DNA from: Nyssa sinensis
Lineage: Eukaryota > Streptophyta > Magnoliopsida > Cornales > Nyssaceae
Direction: 5' to 3'
NCBI GenBank assembly: GCA_008638375.1
Contig: CM018052.1
Location: 9,471,506 to 9,535,505, forward strand
DNA length: 64,000 nucleotides
Positions 11,092-22,291 of this stretch are shown here, one piece after another. A program made the position numbers and the translations under genes. A model generated the notes under the pieces. The model saw nothing but the letters and a program-made list of their open reading frames with translations. It had not been told where the DNA came from and did no database searches. Each line of letters starts with the position of its first letter. Position 1 is the first letter of the stretch.

Positions 11092-12170
11092 CCTAACCTA
11101 TTGACAGATTGATATGGGCATACTTTAGTTTTGATCATTACAATTGGACAAGTAGTGAAAAAGATATTTTGTGAAAATTCCTATTTGAGCGGGTTGAGAT
11201 TTTGAAGTGCACTGGGATGTGTATTCGATTATTTTTGCAGCTCTTATTGATGGTCCAATTATTAGAGCAGCTCAATGCTTTGCTTGTATAGATCATCAAA
11301 CTATAAGAGCGACTTAGTATTTGCTCATTGAACTTTAGTTAATTGGTTTCTCTGATATCTAAGTGATGTAAAAAAAAAAAAATACATGGTTGGTCGTCAT
11401 AATTGAGGCAGTAGTTTGGTTGTGGAGATTCTAGTAGTGCCTTAACATAGCGCCGTATAGGTAGGATGATATGTTTATCAACTATGATTGTATGACAGCT
11501 CTAACAAATACAAGTATTGTGTTCATCGTAGCTTTATTCTACATTATTAATAAGCTTTACAAGCTTGAGGGATATAAGTACAGGCAATGCCTTTCTCTTT
11601 TTATGTTGTCCTTTGGACTTAAGGTCCATAAGGACAAAACCGCACCACTAGACTAGAAACTTAGGCTTGTTTGTGGGCTAGTAGACTAATAGCGGTGATG
11701 GGAAAACCAAACAGATTGACATTATTTTTCACTACACATGTTTAAGATAGTGTTGCGCAAAGGGAGGTGGTTCTAAGTCCATGCTCAGTGATGTTTTACA
11801 TCTTGTGTTAAATAGTTGGGTTTATTTTAGATTTGATATATTAGACACCATGGCATTATTTCATCATTATATGATTTTGTGTTCATATTGAGATGATTTT
11901 TTATATTGTGAGCATACACGAAAGATGTCAACAAGTTTTTATTGGCTTTCTCACATGAGTAATCACCTTGGCGCTTAGATAGCTAGTAAGATGAGACATT
12001 GAATTCTTGGTTGGAAAGAGAATTCATCTTTATCAAAAAAGTTACCTTGACAATGAGGGTCAAGATGAGATTCTTTTAAAGAATCGAGTATAGAGGTTGA
12101 CCACACACCTCGTGTAAGCAGAAGAAATCCAAATACGAACTTTCAAACAAGCACTAGAAGAGCAACTAGG
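11092..12170 (+). mobile_element. Element J, first piece: old diverged copia 3' region
   Basis: The last 300 bases or so (about 11850-12170) follow the 3' untranslated region of copia element F (51832-52250) in order: a cattatttcat/gacattattatg block, tgattcaccttggcgctaag-like text, then gcactagaagagcaactagg ending where the CACTA element inserts. The first 700 bases (11092-11800) show no recognisable protein; a 61-residue frame at 11471-11656 has no visible domain. J continues at 21698 after the CACTA element. Confidence 0.55.
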
Positions 12171-12590
12171 CACTACAAAAAATTCTATTATTAGCAACGC
12201 ACATTATTAGCGACACACAATAATGCATCGCTAAAAGACACTATTCGCGACGCACACTATGTGTGTCACTAAAAAGTAGTAAAAAATAAATTTCCCGCTC
12301 AAAAAAATGGGCGCGCATGTTTTGGCGACAGAAAAGGGATTATTAGCGACGCACACGTGCGTCGCTAATAGTAATTATTATTAACGACGCCCAGATGAGT
12401 GTCGCTAATAGTCTGATGATTATTAGCGACGCCTGAATGAGCGTTGCTAATAGTCTGATTATTATTTGCGACGCACAAGTGGGCGTCGCTAATAGTCTAT
12501 TAGTAGACTGACGTCATTTTAGGATATTTTTGGCGATGCACAGGGACTTATTAGCGACGCTCGGTGTGCGTCGCTAAAAATCCCCTATTT
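12171..12590. repeat. CACTA left end and subterminal repeats
   Basis: After the terminal CACTACAAAAAA, the motif ttagcgacgc and its complement gcgtcgctaa recur many times, often as near-palindromes such as 12343-12371, which is centred on cacgtg. Such clusters are the binding sites of the TNPA-like protein in En/Spm. Confidence 0.85.
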
Positions 12591-14445
12591 TTCTTCCCCA
12601 ACCGTGACCCAGTTTCTTTATTGCTCTATTATTCCCCTAATTTTTCTCTCTGTCACTCTCGCTCTTCAATCACGACCAGCGTTCCGACGACGGCAAACGA
12701 CCCATCCGGCGAAGGCAAATGGCCCATCCAGCAATGACCACGCTTCTGGCTACTACGGTAACTCTCTCTCTCTGTTAGATTGATACGTGTTTTCTTCTCC
12801 ACAGCTTTCTTGAAGCTCCCTGAAGTTTTCTTGGAAAACTAAATGTTAAGAATGTTAATGTCAAAACTAGTTTATTTTGTTTAAAGAGTATGAATCAGAT
12901 GGAATTGATTGGACAAAAGTAGATTTTGAGGACAACCAAGAGTGTTGAATCTCTTTGAGACGGTATTTCTGTTTCTATTTTTAGGCCTGATGCTGAAATT
13001 TTTTAATTTCAAAATTTTTTATTTGCTATCTTTGAAGATTAGGTTCCACAAAATCTTTAAATTTATTCAAACTAAGAAAAAAAGAAAATGGAAAGAAGGA
13101 AAAGAGTTGTTCCATTTCGTTGAGCATTTTTATTGTCTTCTTATATTGAGGGTCAGAATTTTTTCTTATTTATTTTTCTGGCATACAGGGATGTTGCATT
13201 GTTTTGTCAGACGGGTTTTCCTGAGGCTTGATTTGTGGTTTGTGTTTTTAGATGTGATGTAGGTTTTGTCTGTTTCTCTATGGTCTTCGTTTCATCCTGA
13301 GGTTTGATTTGTGGTTTTTTTTTTTTTATGTGGTGTGTAGACTAGGAAGTCTTCGGTGTTGGAGAGTATTGTTGGCCGTGATTTTCTGCCCAGGGGATCA
13401 GGTTTGGAATTTTCTAAGATTTTTGATTTTTTGCTTTTGTTTTTGTTTGTGTTATTGATTTGTATTTACAGCATGTTTGGTTGATAAGAGATTGTAGGAA
13501 AACCTTCCCTACATTGAAACTCTGACTTTATTAGAGCAGCCATATTATATTTGCGAGTCATAAGTGTTTCCTAGTTCAATAATGGTTTGGTCAATGAAAA
13601 TTGGGGCTTAAATTAAAAATCCAGCTGAACTAAGACTAATATTTAGTAAAATTAAGAGAAAAAAATCTATAATACTTACATAATAATTATATATATTTAT
13701 AAAAAATGTTTCCTCTAATCATATGAGATTTAACTAATGTGTGGGTGTGATAATGATACTTGTTCTCCCGACTGATAGACAAATTGGAACTTGACAAATA
13801 ATTATAAATCCAGCTGAACTAAGACTATTAATGAGCAAGGTTTCAGATGCAAATTTATAATAGTTACATAATAATAAAAAGTTAATTTTAGTGTGTCAAC
13901 AAAGACTCGAAACTGAAAAAGTAGGGAGTGAACAACTTTTAAAATCTTTAAGGAGCCAAGATACAATATTAAATCTATTACAAAAGTTATTACAACTAAA
14001 TACATTTATAAAGATAATTCCGTTGACCATGTGTGATTTAAAATTTACTAACTCATGTGTCTATTAAGTGGGTTCAGAAGCGTGGTCTCATTGGATTAAT
14101 TTCTGTAGATGAGATGATATGACTTGATTATCCTACCAAAAGAGGCAAAAATGGAGAAAAATGTGAAATTAGGACCAAAAGAGGCCTTTTTGGAAAAACG
14201 AATGACCCAAACCGCCTATGGCGGTTTGCATTGGCTAGATCTTGAAAAAATACCCAAATTTTAAAAAAAAATTTGCCTAAAATGGACATCCAAGCACAAA
14301 GTTATGGTCATTTAAAGTTTTTGGCAAAAAAATATTTTGTTTTTCGAAATTGGGCCACCGAATTGCTCTGTTATGGATTCCACTCATGAATAAAAAAAAG
14401 AAGTGGAGTGGAGTGTTCATAAAGCCCAAATAGTTTCTATGAAAG

Positions 14446-14447
<2 letters not shown>
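12591..14447. other. CACTA interior without a recognisable gene
   Basis: 12600-12780 looks like the transcription start region of an ancestral gene: pyrimidine-rich ctctctgtcactctcgctctt, a GC-rich coding-like stretch, and a possible splice donor at ggtaactctctctc. No protein domain could be recognised. The 106-residue frame at 12942-13262 is Phe/Leu-rich and probably accidental. The rest is AT-rich. Confidence 0.45.
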
Positions 14448-14484
<37 letters not shown>

Positions 14485-14498
14485 CTGGAAATGAAAGC

Positions 14499-14540
<42 letters not shown>

Positions 14541-14545
14541 GTTCT
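14448..14545. repeat. (TA)n and (GA)n microsatellites inside the CACTA element
   Basis: A TA run at about 14448-14480 is followed by a GA run at about 14503-14539, just upstream of the 161-bp array. Confidence 0.9.
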
Positions 14546-14900
14546 ATTCTATTCTATTTGATGAACTTAATTAAGAGAGCAACTTCTTCATATTGAGTTA
14601 TGATAAAAAAAAAAAAAACGAGGGAATAAATAGTCTGAACCATTATTTTCTGAATGTATATAGAGTTATATATACATACATACATTCTATTATGTTTCTT
14701 CACCAACTTGTTATATCTTAGTTTTTTTTCTCTCTCCACATAAGTACAAATTTTTTATACTGTGGTCTTCCATATAAATAAATATGTTTTTCCTCTGCCA
14801 GCAGTCGGATTGTGGTGGAAACATCACATGTTTATTTTTCTGTAGCTAACATCTTATCACATGTAGATTATAAGCTCACACACCTCACAAATGATAAAAT
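14546..14900. other. CACTA interior before the 161-bp array
   Basis: AT-rich DNA with no gene seen. The start of the array phrase (cacctcacaaatgataaaatag) appears from about 14878. Confidence 0.4.
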
Positions 14901-17158
14901 AGACTTGCACGAACTTACGGTAATTGGTTCGGATTCCCAGTTTGAAATTTATGCAAGTTTTAGCTCCAAAAAGGCCCATTTTGGGATTTTGACATACCAA
15001 AATCCTGGATATCATCCTAACCACCCCCAAAACCCCATCACACAGCTCCCAAATGAAAAAATAGACTTGCACGAACTTACGGCACTCGGTTCGGATGCCC
15101 AGTTTGAAACTTATGCAAGTTTCAGATCCAAAAACGCCCATTTTGGGGTTTTGACAGACAAAAACTCCGGATATCAGCCTAACCACCCCAAAACCCCATC
15201 ACACAACTCTCAAATGAAAAAATAGACTTGCACGAACTTATGGCACTCGGTTCGGATGCCCGGTTTGAAACTTATGCAAGTTTCAACTCCAAAAAGGCCC
15301 ATTTTGGAGTTTTGACATACCAAAACTCTGGATATCAGCCTAACCACCCCAAAACCCCATCACACAGCTCCCAAATGAAAAAATAGACTTGCACGAACTT
15401 ACGGCACTCGGTTCGGATACCCGGTTTGAAACTTATGCAAGTTTCAGCTTTAAAAAGGCCCATTTTGGGGTTTTGACAGACCAAAATGCCAGATATCAGC
15501 CTAACTACATCAAAACCCCATCACACACCTCAAAAATGATAAAATAGACTTGCACGAACTTATGGCACTCGGTTCGGATGCCCGGTTTGAAACTTATGCA
15601 AGTTTTAGCTCCAAAAAGGCCCATTTTGGGGTTTTGGCATACCAAAACTCTGGATATCAGCCTAACCACCCCAAAACCCCATCACATAGCTCCCAATGAT
15701 AAAATAGACTTGCACAAACTTACGACACTAGGTTCGGATGCCCAGTTTGAAACTTATGCAAGTTTTAGCTTTAAAAAGGCCCATTTTGGGGTTTTGACAG
15801 ACCAAAATGCCAGCTATCGACCTAACTACATCAAAACCCCATCACACACCTTAAAAATGATAATATAGACTTGCACGAACTTATGGCACTCGGTTCGGAT
15901 GCCCGGTTTGAAACTTATGCAAATTTCAGCTCCAAAAAGGCCCATTTTGGGATTTTGACAAACCAAAACACCGGGTATCGGCCTAACCACCCCAAAACCC
16001 CATCACACAGCTCCCAAATGATAAAATAGACTTGCAAGAACTTACGTCACTCAGCTCGGATGCCCGGTTTGAAACTTATGCAAGTTTCAATTTTGAAAAG
16101 GCCAATTTTGGAGTTTTGACTGACCAAAATGCTAGATATCAGCCTAAATACACCAAAACCACATCACACAGCTCCCAAATGAAAAAATAGACTTGCACGA
16201 ACTTACGGCACTCAATTCGGATGCCCGATTTGAAACTTATGCAAGTTTCAGCTCCGAAAAGGCCCATTTTGGAGTTTTGACAGACGAAAATGCTAGATAT
16301 CGGCCTAACTACACCAAAACCCCATCACACAGCTCCCAAATGATAAAATAGACTTGCACAAACTTACGGCACTCGGTTCGGATGCCCGGTTTGAAACTTA
16401 TGCAAGTTTCAGCTTCAAAAAGGCCCATTTTGGGGTTTTGACTGACCAAAATGCCAGATATCGGCCTAAATATACCAAAACCATATCACACACCTTACAA
16501 ATGATAAAATATACTTGTACAAACTTACGGCACTCGGTTCGGATGCCCAGTTTGAAACTTATGCAAGTTTTAGCTTCAAAAAGGCCCATTTTGGGGTTTT
16601 GACAGACCAAAATGCCAGATATCATCCTAACTACACTGAAACCCCATCACATACCTCACAAATGATAAAATAGACATGCACGAACTTACCGCACTAGGTT
16701 CGGATGTCCGGTTTGAAACTTATGTAAGTTTTAGATTCAAAAAGGCCCATTTTGGGGGTTTGACAGACCAAAATGCCGGATAATGGCCTAACTATACCAA
16801 AACCCCATCACACAGCTCTGAAATGATAAAATAGACTTGCACGAACTTACAGCACTCGGTTTGGATGCCCGGTTTGAAACTTATGCAAGTTTCAGCTTCA
16901 AAAAGGCCCATTTTGGGGTTTTGACAGACCAAAATGCCGGATATCGACCTAAATACACCGATACCACATCACACACCTCAAAAATGATAAAATAGACTTG
17001 CACAAACTTACAGCACTCGGTTCGGTTGCCCAGTTTGAAACTTATGCATGTTTCAGCTTCAAAAAGGCCCATTTTGGGGTGTTGACAGACCAAAATGCGG
17101 GATATCGGCCTAACTACACTGAAACCCCATCACACACCTCACAAATGATAAAATAGAC
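14901..17158 (+). repeat. Satellite-like array: 14 tandem units of 161 bp within the CACTA element
   Basis: The phrase agacttgca/agacttgcacgaactta recurs at 14901, 15063, 15224, 15385, 15546, 15706, 15867, 16028, 16189, 16350, 16511, 16672, 16833, 16994 and 17155. The total is exactly 14 x 161 bases and individual steps are 160-162. Each unit carries ggttcggatgcccggtttg, aacttatgcaagttt, aaggcccattttgggg and ccccatcacaca. ACTTGCA near the start is the reverse complement of TGCAAGT about 48 bp later. Because 161 is not a multiple of three and units carry stops, open frames in it (109-137 residues) are not proteins. Neighbouring units alternate between a ctcccaaatgaaaa-type and a ctcaaaaatgataa-type end. 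Confidence 0.95.
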
Positions 17159-17213
17159 TTATGCTACTTTATGCCGTTCTTCCTATTTATGCATGCAAAA
17201 AAAAAAACCTATT
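17159..17213. other. Short CACTA segment ending in the CTATT target of LTR D
   Basis: Ends with an A-run and cctatt; ctatt (17209-17213) is repeated after LTR D at 20855-20859. Confidence 0.85.
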
Positions 17214-18673
17214 TGTAACACCCCGACCCTGATTAAGTAATGATTTGTTACTAATCATTTATCTGAACTAAACTTAAAGAATAATTAAGAAGCTAACCTA
17301 ATTAGGAGTTGACTGAAAAAAACGGCGTCGAAAAATAAGTTACAGAATAAAACTTAAGTAGGAAATAGTGAAACTGCATTAGTGCGCAGCCAAACAGGGC
17401 CTAAGCCCGAAATATGGAAAAAGGACCAAAAATGTGGCCAAGAGGATTTGATCCCTTGACTAACCTAGGCAGGAATTGGGTTACCAAAAATTTACCATCT
17501 AGGCTAGGAGCACTTTTGTGTATATATGTACAAAGATATGTATATAAGTATAAATCTGATTTGGCCACCTCCCAAGTGACCAATCACCAAGCATGCAACA
17601 CATCAGCATGCATCACTCCTATGCCCCCATAGACCATCATGTGCCTATACACCCATGATTGCATCTCCTCCCAACCAAGTTACATGCAAATCCATCATGC
17701 ACTTGGGGAGATGAAACACTAAAGACAATCTGATTTTTATTTACATAATCTCCATATATGCATTGGAGGGAAAAACAGATCTGAATTTGAAGGCAGTATA
17801 CTGTTTATAGAGAGAGAAATCCTAGAGAGAGAGTGAGAGAAATACACAAGTGTGTGTGTGCATTGGTGAGCCATTGAAGGAGCTTAGAAGAAGCTAGAGA
17901 CTGGAACTGAAGGGCTGCTCGACTGAGAAGGACCATCACTGAGGGTTCACCTGAACTAACCATTAGAGGAACCACTGTCCGAAGGTAAGTGAGCCAAGTT
18001 TTAGATTTTTCCCTTTTGTAAGATTTGGCTACTATTTTGTTGCTGTTTGGACTGTTGATGCATGTACCATAGCTTAATAATGAAACTGGGTTGGTTGTGA
18101 AAGATTTGAACCTATAAAACTACCCAAACCAGGAACCCGTAGCTAAACCGCCATTGATGGAGCTTGAAGTTGCAGGTCTGATCCGACCTCAACCAACCGA
18201 GCTTTTGAGGGTTGAAACATGAAATAGGACATCTTAGGACCTTGGAAAACCCCAACCGCGACCTAGAAACCTAGGTTTAAACCCCCAAAAATGGCATTAT
18301 TCTTTTCGGCCCAAATATGGATTCTTTGATTTTGACCCTTAAACCGATTTTTGTGGATGGGGGATGAAACCAAATGACATAGGGATCATGTAGCAACAAA
18401 CCGCGTTGAAAACGGTTGAGGAATGAGCATGTATTGTTGACTTGCAGGTTCGGCTATCCTCCGTTGAACCGAGCCATTGAGCTTGAATCGAGGCTCAAAT
18501 TGGATGCCAAAACGTTGGTTTGACATCCAGAGAAATAATGGGGTAGATGGCAGTTGAAAACCGTACCAAAAACATCACGAAATAGAAGAAATAAAACCCA
18601 GAAATTTAGGGCTACAGTAGGGTGAAACGGTGGGGAAGACGATGAACAGTGACCGGGCTTGGATCGGGTCTTC

Positions 18674-18691
18674 GGGTCGGGCCCCGACCCG
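18674..18691. other. GGGTCGGG/CCCGACCC near-palindrome in LTR D
   Basis: gggtcgggccccgacccg, shortly after the gatgaacagtgac landmark shared with H and G. Close variants occur at the same place in G (55947-55965) and in element A (6627-6645). Confidence 0.65.
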
Positions 18692-18764
18692 AATAAAAAG
18701 GATATAAACCGAACTTAAACTGCGTCATTTTGTTACTGTTAAATTTAAAATTAAATTGTAAGGC

Positions 18765-18783
18765 TGACGTCAGCCTGACGTCA
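18765..18783. promoter_or_regulatory. Paired TGACGTCA sites in LTR D
   Basis: Two perfect TGACGTCA palindromes start at 18765 and 18776, 11 bp apart, about one helical turn. TGACGTCA is the palindromic core bound by plant bZIP factors of the TGA/CRE type. The same pair with the same spacing is present in G, and in decayed form in H. A promoter role is inferred. Confidence 0.6.
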
Positions 18784-19020
18784 GCACATTACCTTGAACC
18801 GGTCTGGTTCAGTCGCATGCTGACTGAACCGTTTGGTTCAGTTACAATTTTCTGGAAATTACATAAAGACCCCAACAGTTTTGGGGAATTTGACTCTGGC
18901 CCAATTTTTGGAATTTTATTCCAGTTATACCCCTGATAAATTAATAAATAATAAATTAAATTATTTAATTAATTTATTAATTAAATAAAAATGACCAAAT
19001 TACCCCTAGGTCATAAATAA

Positions 19021-19400
19021 GTCAAACGGAGTCCGAATAAAGTAAACGAATAGTGGATTTTGACTATTTTGGACGTTCCGGACTCAATGGTGTGGTCCGT
19101 TTTACTAGACGAGACTCCAAAAAATTACGATACGTTAAAGTACAAATTACCAAATTGCCCCTAATGTAACCGATGCCCAAATAAGACAAGTTATTAGTGT
19201 AATCTTATTTTCTTGGGCCTTCTGAGATCAACAGTGGGGTCCGATTCACGAGACGGGACTCCAAAAAATATGACGCGCGAAATGACCAAACTACCCCTAA
19301 GGTACCCGAAGCCCAAATGGAACTAAAAGATAGTCTATTTTGACTATGTCGGACATTCCAAACCCAACGACGAAGTCCATAACACCAAAATAGGTACTGA
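19021..19400 (+). repeat. Dyad-module repeats in LTR D (three degenerate copies)
   Basis: About 140-bp units, each with ttgactat, a cggactcaatggtg...gtccg dyad, a gagactcc(a)aaaa block and an 'accaaattgcccct' block. In the first unit CGGAC (19079-19083) and GTCCG (19095-19099) form an inverted repeat with an 11-nt spacer. Confidence 0.7.
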
Positions 19401-20854
19401 AAATTTAGTCACGTGAAAAATAAAACTCATCAAGTCACCACGAGTTGACCACTAAGACCAATCCTAGGAAGTTAGAATACGTCAGGCCTAAAATTAAATG
19501 AAAGAGCATGAATAGGTAACGATTTAAGGTAAATGTGAAGTTAACGAGTTCTTTATAATTTTCTTAGGAAATACAAAGGGAAAGGAAAAGCCCACCAGTA
19601 GTGCAAACCCGGGGAATCAAGGTGAGTAACCTCACATTTGAAGTGGAGATTTAATTCCACGGATTTGAATGATGTTTTAAATATCAAATTCTGTCTTTAC
19701 ACAATTCCGTTTTAAATATTCTGTTATGACATGCTTCCTGAATAATTTACTACTGTCCCTTGAGATATACTTCTGCATGTCTAAAATTTCGATTTCAAAT
19801 GTTATTATATATCCTGAATTTACATGTTTCACGTATTTCAATACCCTATCATGAGATTATGAACTGTATGTTTTGAATGCTTTTAAATGCATCCACACGA
19901 AGGAATTATGGGTTAAATGCTTTTAAATGCAAGATAAATTGTGCATAAGCACCACGGATTTCTATCGGGTTTCTTAGGAACCCAACTACGATACGAATAA
20001 ATGCCAGGTAGCAGGATCTAATCCCCCAGGCATACGAGATATCTCCACGAAAAGTAAAATGGGAATCTGGTTCGAAACGGATTCTATTAATGAAAGTGAT
20101 AAGGTGTGTGTTGAAAATGGAAGCAGGCTTTTTCCTCATTTTCACCATGCATATTTACATGATTTGAAATTCATATACTTTATTTCGAAAGCACAAGTTA
20201 GCTTGAATACTTTAATGTTTCAAAGCCATTGGTTAAAGAATGCATGTACTCTATGTTCCAAGTATACGAGCAATTGGTAGTGAGTATTTTACAAAATTCT
20301 CACGTGCGAAACCACTACCAATTGAAACCCATGACAGATGTTAGAATTACTCACTGGGCTTTTCGAAGCTCACCCCATTCCCTAACATTTTTCAGGTGAT
20401 GACGATGGGTGGACCCTTGCCCAATTTGGGGAGAAATGATAGGCAGCTCCATTAGGGTTCTGGAGATATTTTTGGGAAGTATTAGGGCCTATGGTTGGTT
20501 GAATTTTGATGTCGTACTTTTGGACAATTATGTATTTAAGCCCAAGAGGCAACCACATATGTACTTAAGCCCTTGAGGCATTCGAATATGTATCATGTAT
20601 AAGACTTTAATTTTTAGTATGCTCTGATGTGATTATTCATGTGTACCGCTATGAAGAGCGTCAGTACCGGACGGCTGTGCGAAAGTTTTTAAAGGATTTC
20701 AAAAAAAAAGAAAAGGGTTTTCACGCTTCCGCAAATCAAGGCCGCACCGCCATTCGATACCGTCACCCATGTTTTGCCTTGCCCTCAGGCTCCCCGGCCT
20801 GAAGGCGGCGGTTGCGATTCGAGATCCGCACAGGGTGGGTTTCGGGTCGTGACA

Positions 20855-21240
20855 CTATTCACATTCTATGTTCATATATATTTAATAATTGTTCTAATTT
20901 ATATCATTTGATTTTTATTTCAGATTGATCGGGATTATTGCCGCGCCGTCTTTATGTTTTGCATCAAAACTTGTTATTTTTATTTGTTTTTTTTTTTCGT
21001 TTCATGAACGTCTGTAGTTACATTTTGGACACATTTTTTAATTTTTCTATTTATTGTTAAATTGTACTTTTACAAATGTACATAATTAGTTTAATATATG
21101 AATGTATTTTTCTTTTTTAATATATTCATTTCAAAATGCTTGGATTTTATTGTATATCAGGATGGATGATTGATACAGGTTCAAACAGGAATAAAAGAAC
21201 AAATAAAACAAAGCAAATATGCTTTTTTTTAAAAAAAACT
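20855..21240. other. CACTA interior, right of LTR D
   Basis: AT-rich DNA with a possible splice acceptor (tttatttcag, about 20915-20925) followed by a short GC-richer stretch, perhaps a relic of a last exon. No protein is recognisable. Confidence 0.4.
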
Positions 21241-21697
21241 TTTAGCGATGCACATCAATGCGTCGCTAAAGGTAAGAATTCAATTTAAATATACACTATT
21301 AGCGACGCACACTGAGCGTCGCTAAAAGGCACTATTAGAGACGCACAGTGTGGCGTCGCTGAAAACAACTATTAGCGACGCACACTGTGCGTCGTTAATA
21401 GTGCTTTTAGCGACGCTTAGTGTGCATCACTAGTAGTGGTTTTCAGCGACGCACATTGTGTCCTTGTGTAGTATTTGTGACACTTGTCCCTAAATATTGG
21501 CGACGCATCTTCAGCGTCGCTAATAGTCACCTTTAGCGACACCAAAGGATTCGTGCATCACCAATACTATTAGCGACGCCACTATTTGTGACGCCTTAGC
21601 GATGCATGTTTGTGCGCCGCAAAAGACTTTTAGTGACGCTCAAGGCCACTATTAGCGACGCTCGCGTGCGTCGCTAATAGTGCCTTTTGTTGTAGTG
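21241..21697. repeat. CACTA right end and subterminal repeats
   Basis: Dense copies of tagcgacgcac and gcgtcgctaatag in both orientations, ending tgccttttgttgtagtg, the inverted CACTA terminus. Confidence 0.88.
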
Positions 21698-22214
21698 AGG
21701 TTGGAATGTTTGGGTTAGGCGTTGAGATAGTGACGAAGGGTGTTGAGATAGCGACGGATGCTAAATAGCGACTAGACTAAGATTCGTATGGTGTTATATA
21801 CTTTTAAGAATGAGTTTGACATGCCTAATTAAGTGAGAGCTCCGCCATAGCATACATTATATACTGTATGTGGTATTAATATGACCTTTAAAAAAGATAG
21901 TGAACAAATGTATCTCTGTTTCGTCATTGTGTGAGCTCTGGGAACCTTTTTGAGTTCCACTATGCCCTTTGTAACCTAGGACTATTTTATAAAGAGAGAG
22001 CTTGATGTTGTTATTTTAGCATGTTGCTAAAGGACCATGATTGATGCAGTCCAACAGAGCATGTCTTGGAAAGCAGTTGAGTTTGATTGAATTAACGTGA
22101 GTACTTAGGAAAGACGATTCTGTAATACACTATTGTGTTGTGACTCAATGCCTAGGTGATCATGTCGGTTTCTGTGTCTATCGATACGATCATGAGTACA
22201 ATACATATTGGTTG
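21698..22214 (+). mobile_element. Element J, second piece
   Basis: Continues the copia-type 3' untranslated region after the CACTA insertion. The sequence runs parallel to 52230-52670 of element F: gcgactagac..agattcgtatgg, catacat..tactgtatgtg, ttaggaaagacgatt..gta..acac..tgtgactca and gatacgatcatgagt..attacatattgg. It ends with ggttg (22210-22214), the target duplication of chromovirus B. Confidence 0.65.
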
Positions 22215-22255
22215 TGTTATGACATGAAATTTTTTTTTAATTATTATTATTCTTG

Positions 22256-22291
<36 letters not shown>

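Larger units (their letters stand above)
17214..20854 (+). mobile_element. Solo LTR D (chromovirus-type), inserted in the CACTA element
   Basis: Opens tgtaacaccccgaccc and closes cgggtcgtgaca, i.e. TG...CA, and is flanked by the perfect 5-bp duplication ctatt. It is 3641 bp long, has no direct terminal repeats, primer site or coding region, and is collinear with copies H (plus) and G (minus). A single LTR left by recombination between two LTRs is the simplest reading; a large non-coding retrotransposon derivative is the alternative. Its closing bases resemble those of chromovirus B and solo LTR C. Small frames in it (17414-17632, 18730-18936, 20059-20280) are not genes. Confidence 0.85.
12171..21697. 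mobile_element. Element E: CACTA (En/Spm-type) DNA transposon, non-autonomous
   Basis: The left end reads CACTACAAAAAA and the right end, on the opposite strand, CACTACAACAAAAGG. The element is flanked by the 3-bp target duplication agg (12168-12170 and 21698-21700), the size made by CACTA transposases. Both ends carry clusters of ttagcgacgcac and its complement. Removing solo LTR D and its duplication leaves about 5.9 kb. I found no transposase open frame, so the copy would depend on proteins supplied elsewhere. The middle holds a 161-bp tandem array. Confidence 0.92.

Noticed and set aside
12180..12590. CRISPR-like or regularly spaced short repeats at the CACTA ends
   Set aside because: Repeats are in both orientations with irregular spacing at the ends of an element with CACTA termini and a 3-bp duplication, in a plant genome.
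12942..13262. 106-residue Phe/Leu-rich frame in the CACTA element
   Set aside because: No homology recognised, T-rich composition, no start context; I could not support it as transposase or any gene.
14812..16625. Several 75-137-residue open frames on both strands within 14.8-17.1 kb, with repeated peptide text
   Set aside because: They are translations of the 161-bp tandem units; 161 is not a multiple of three and frames change with each unit, so this is non-coding repeat.
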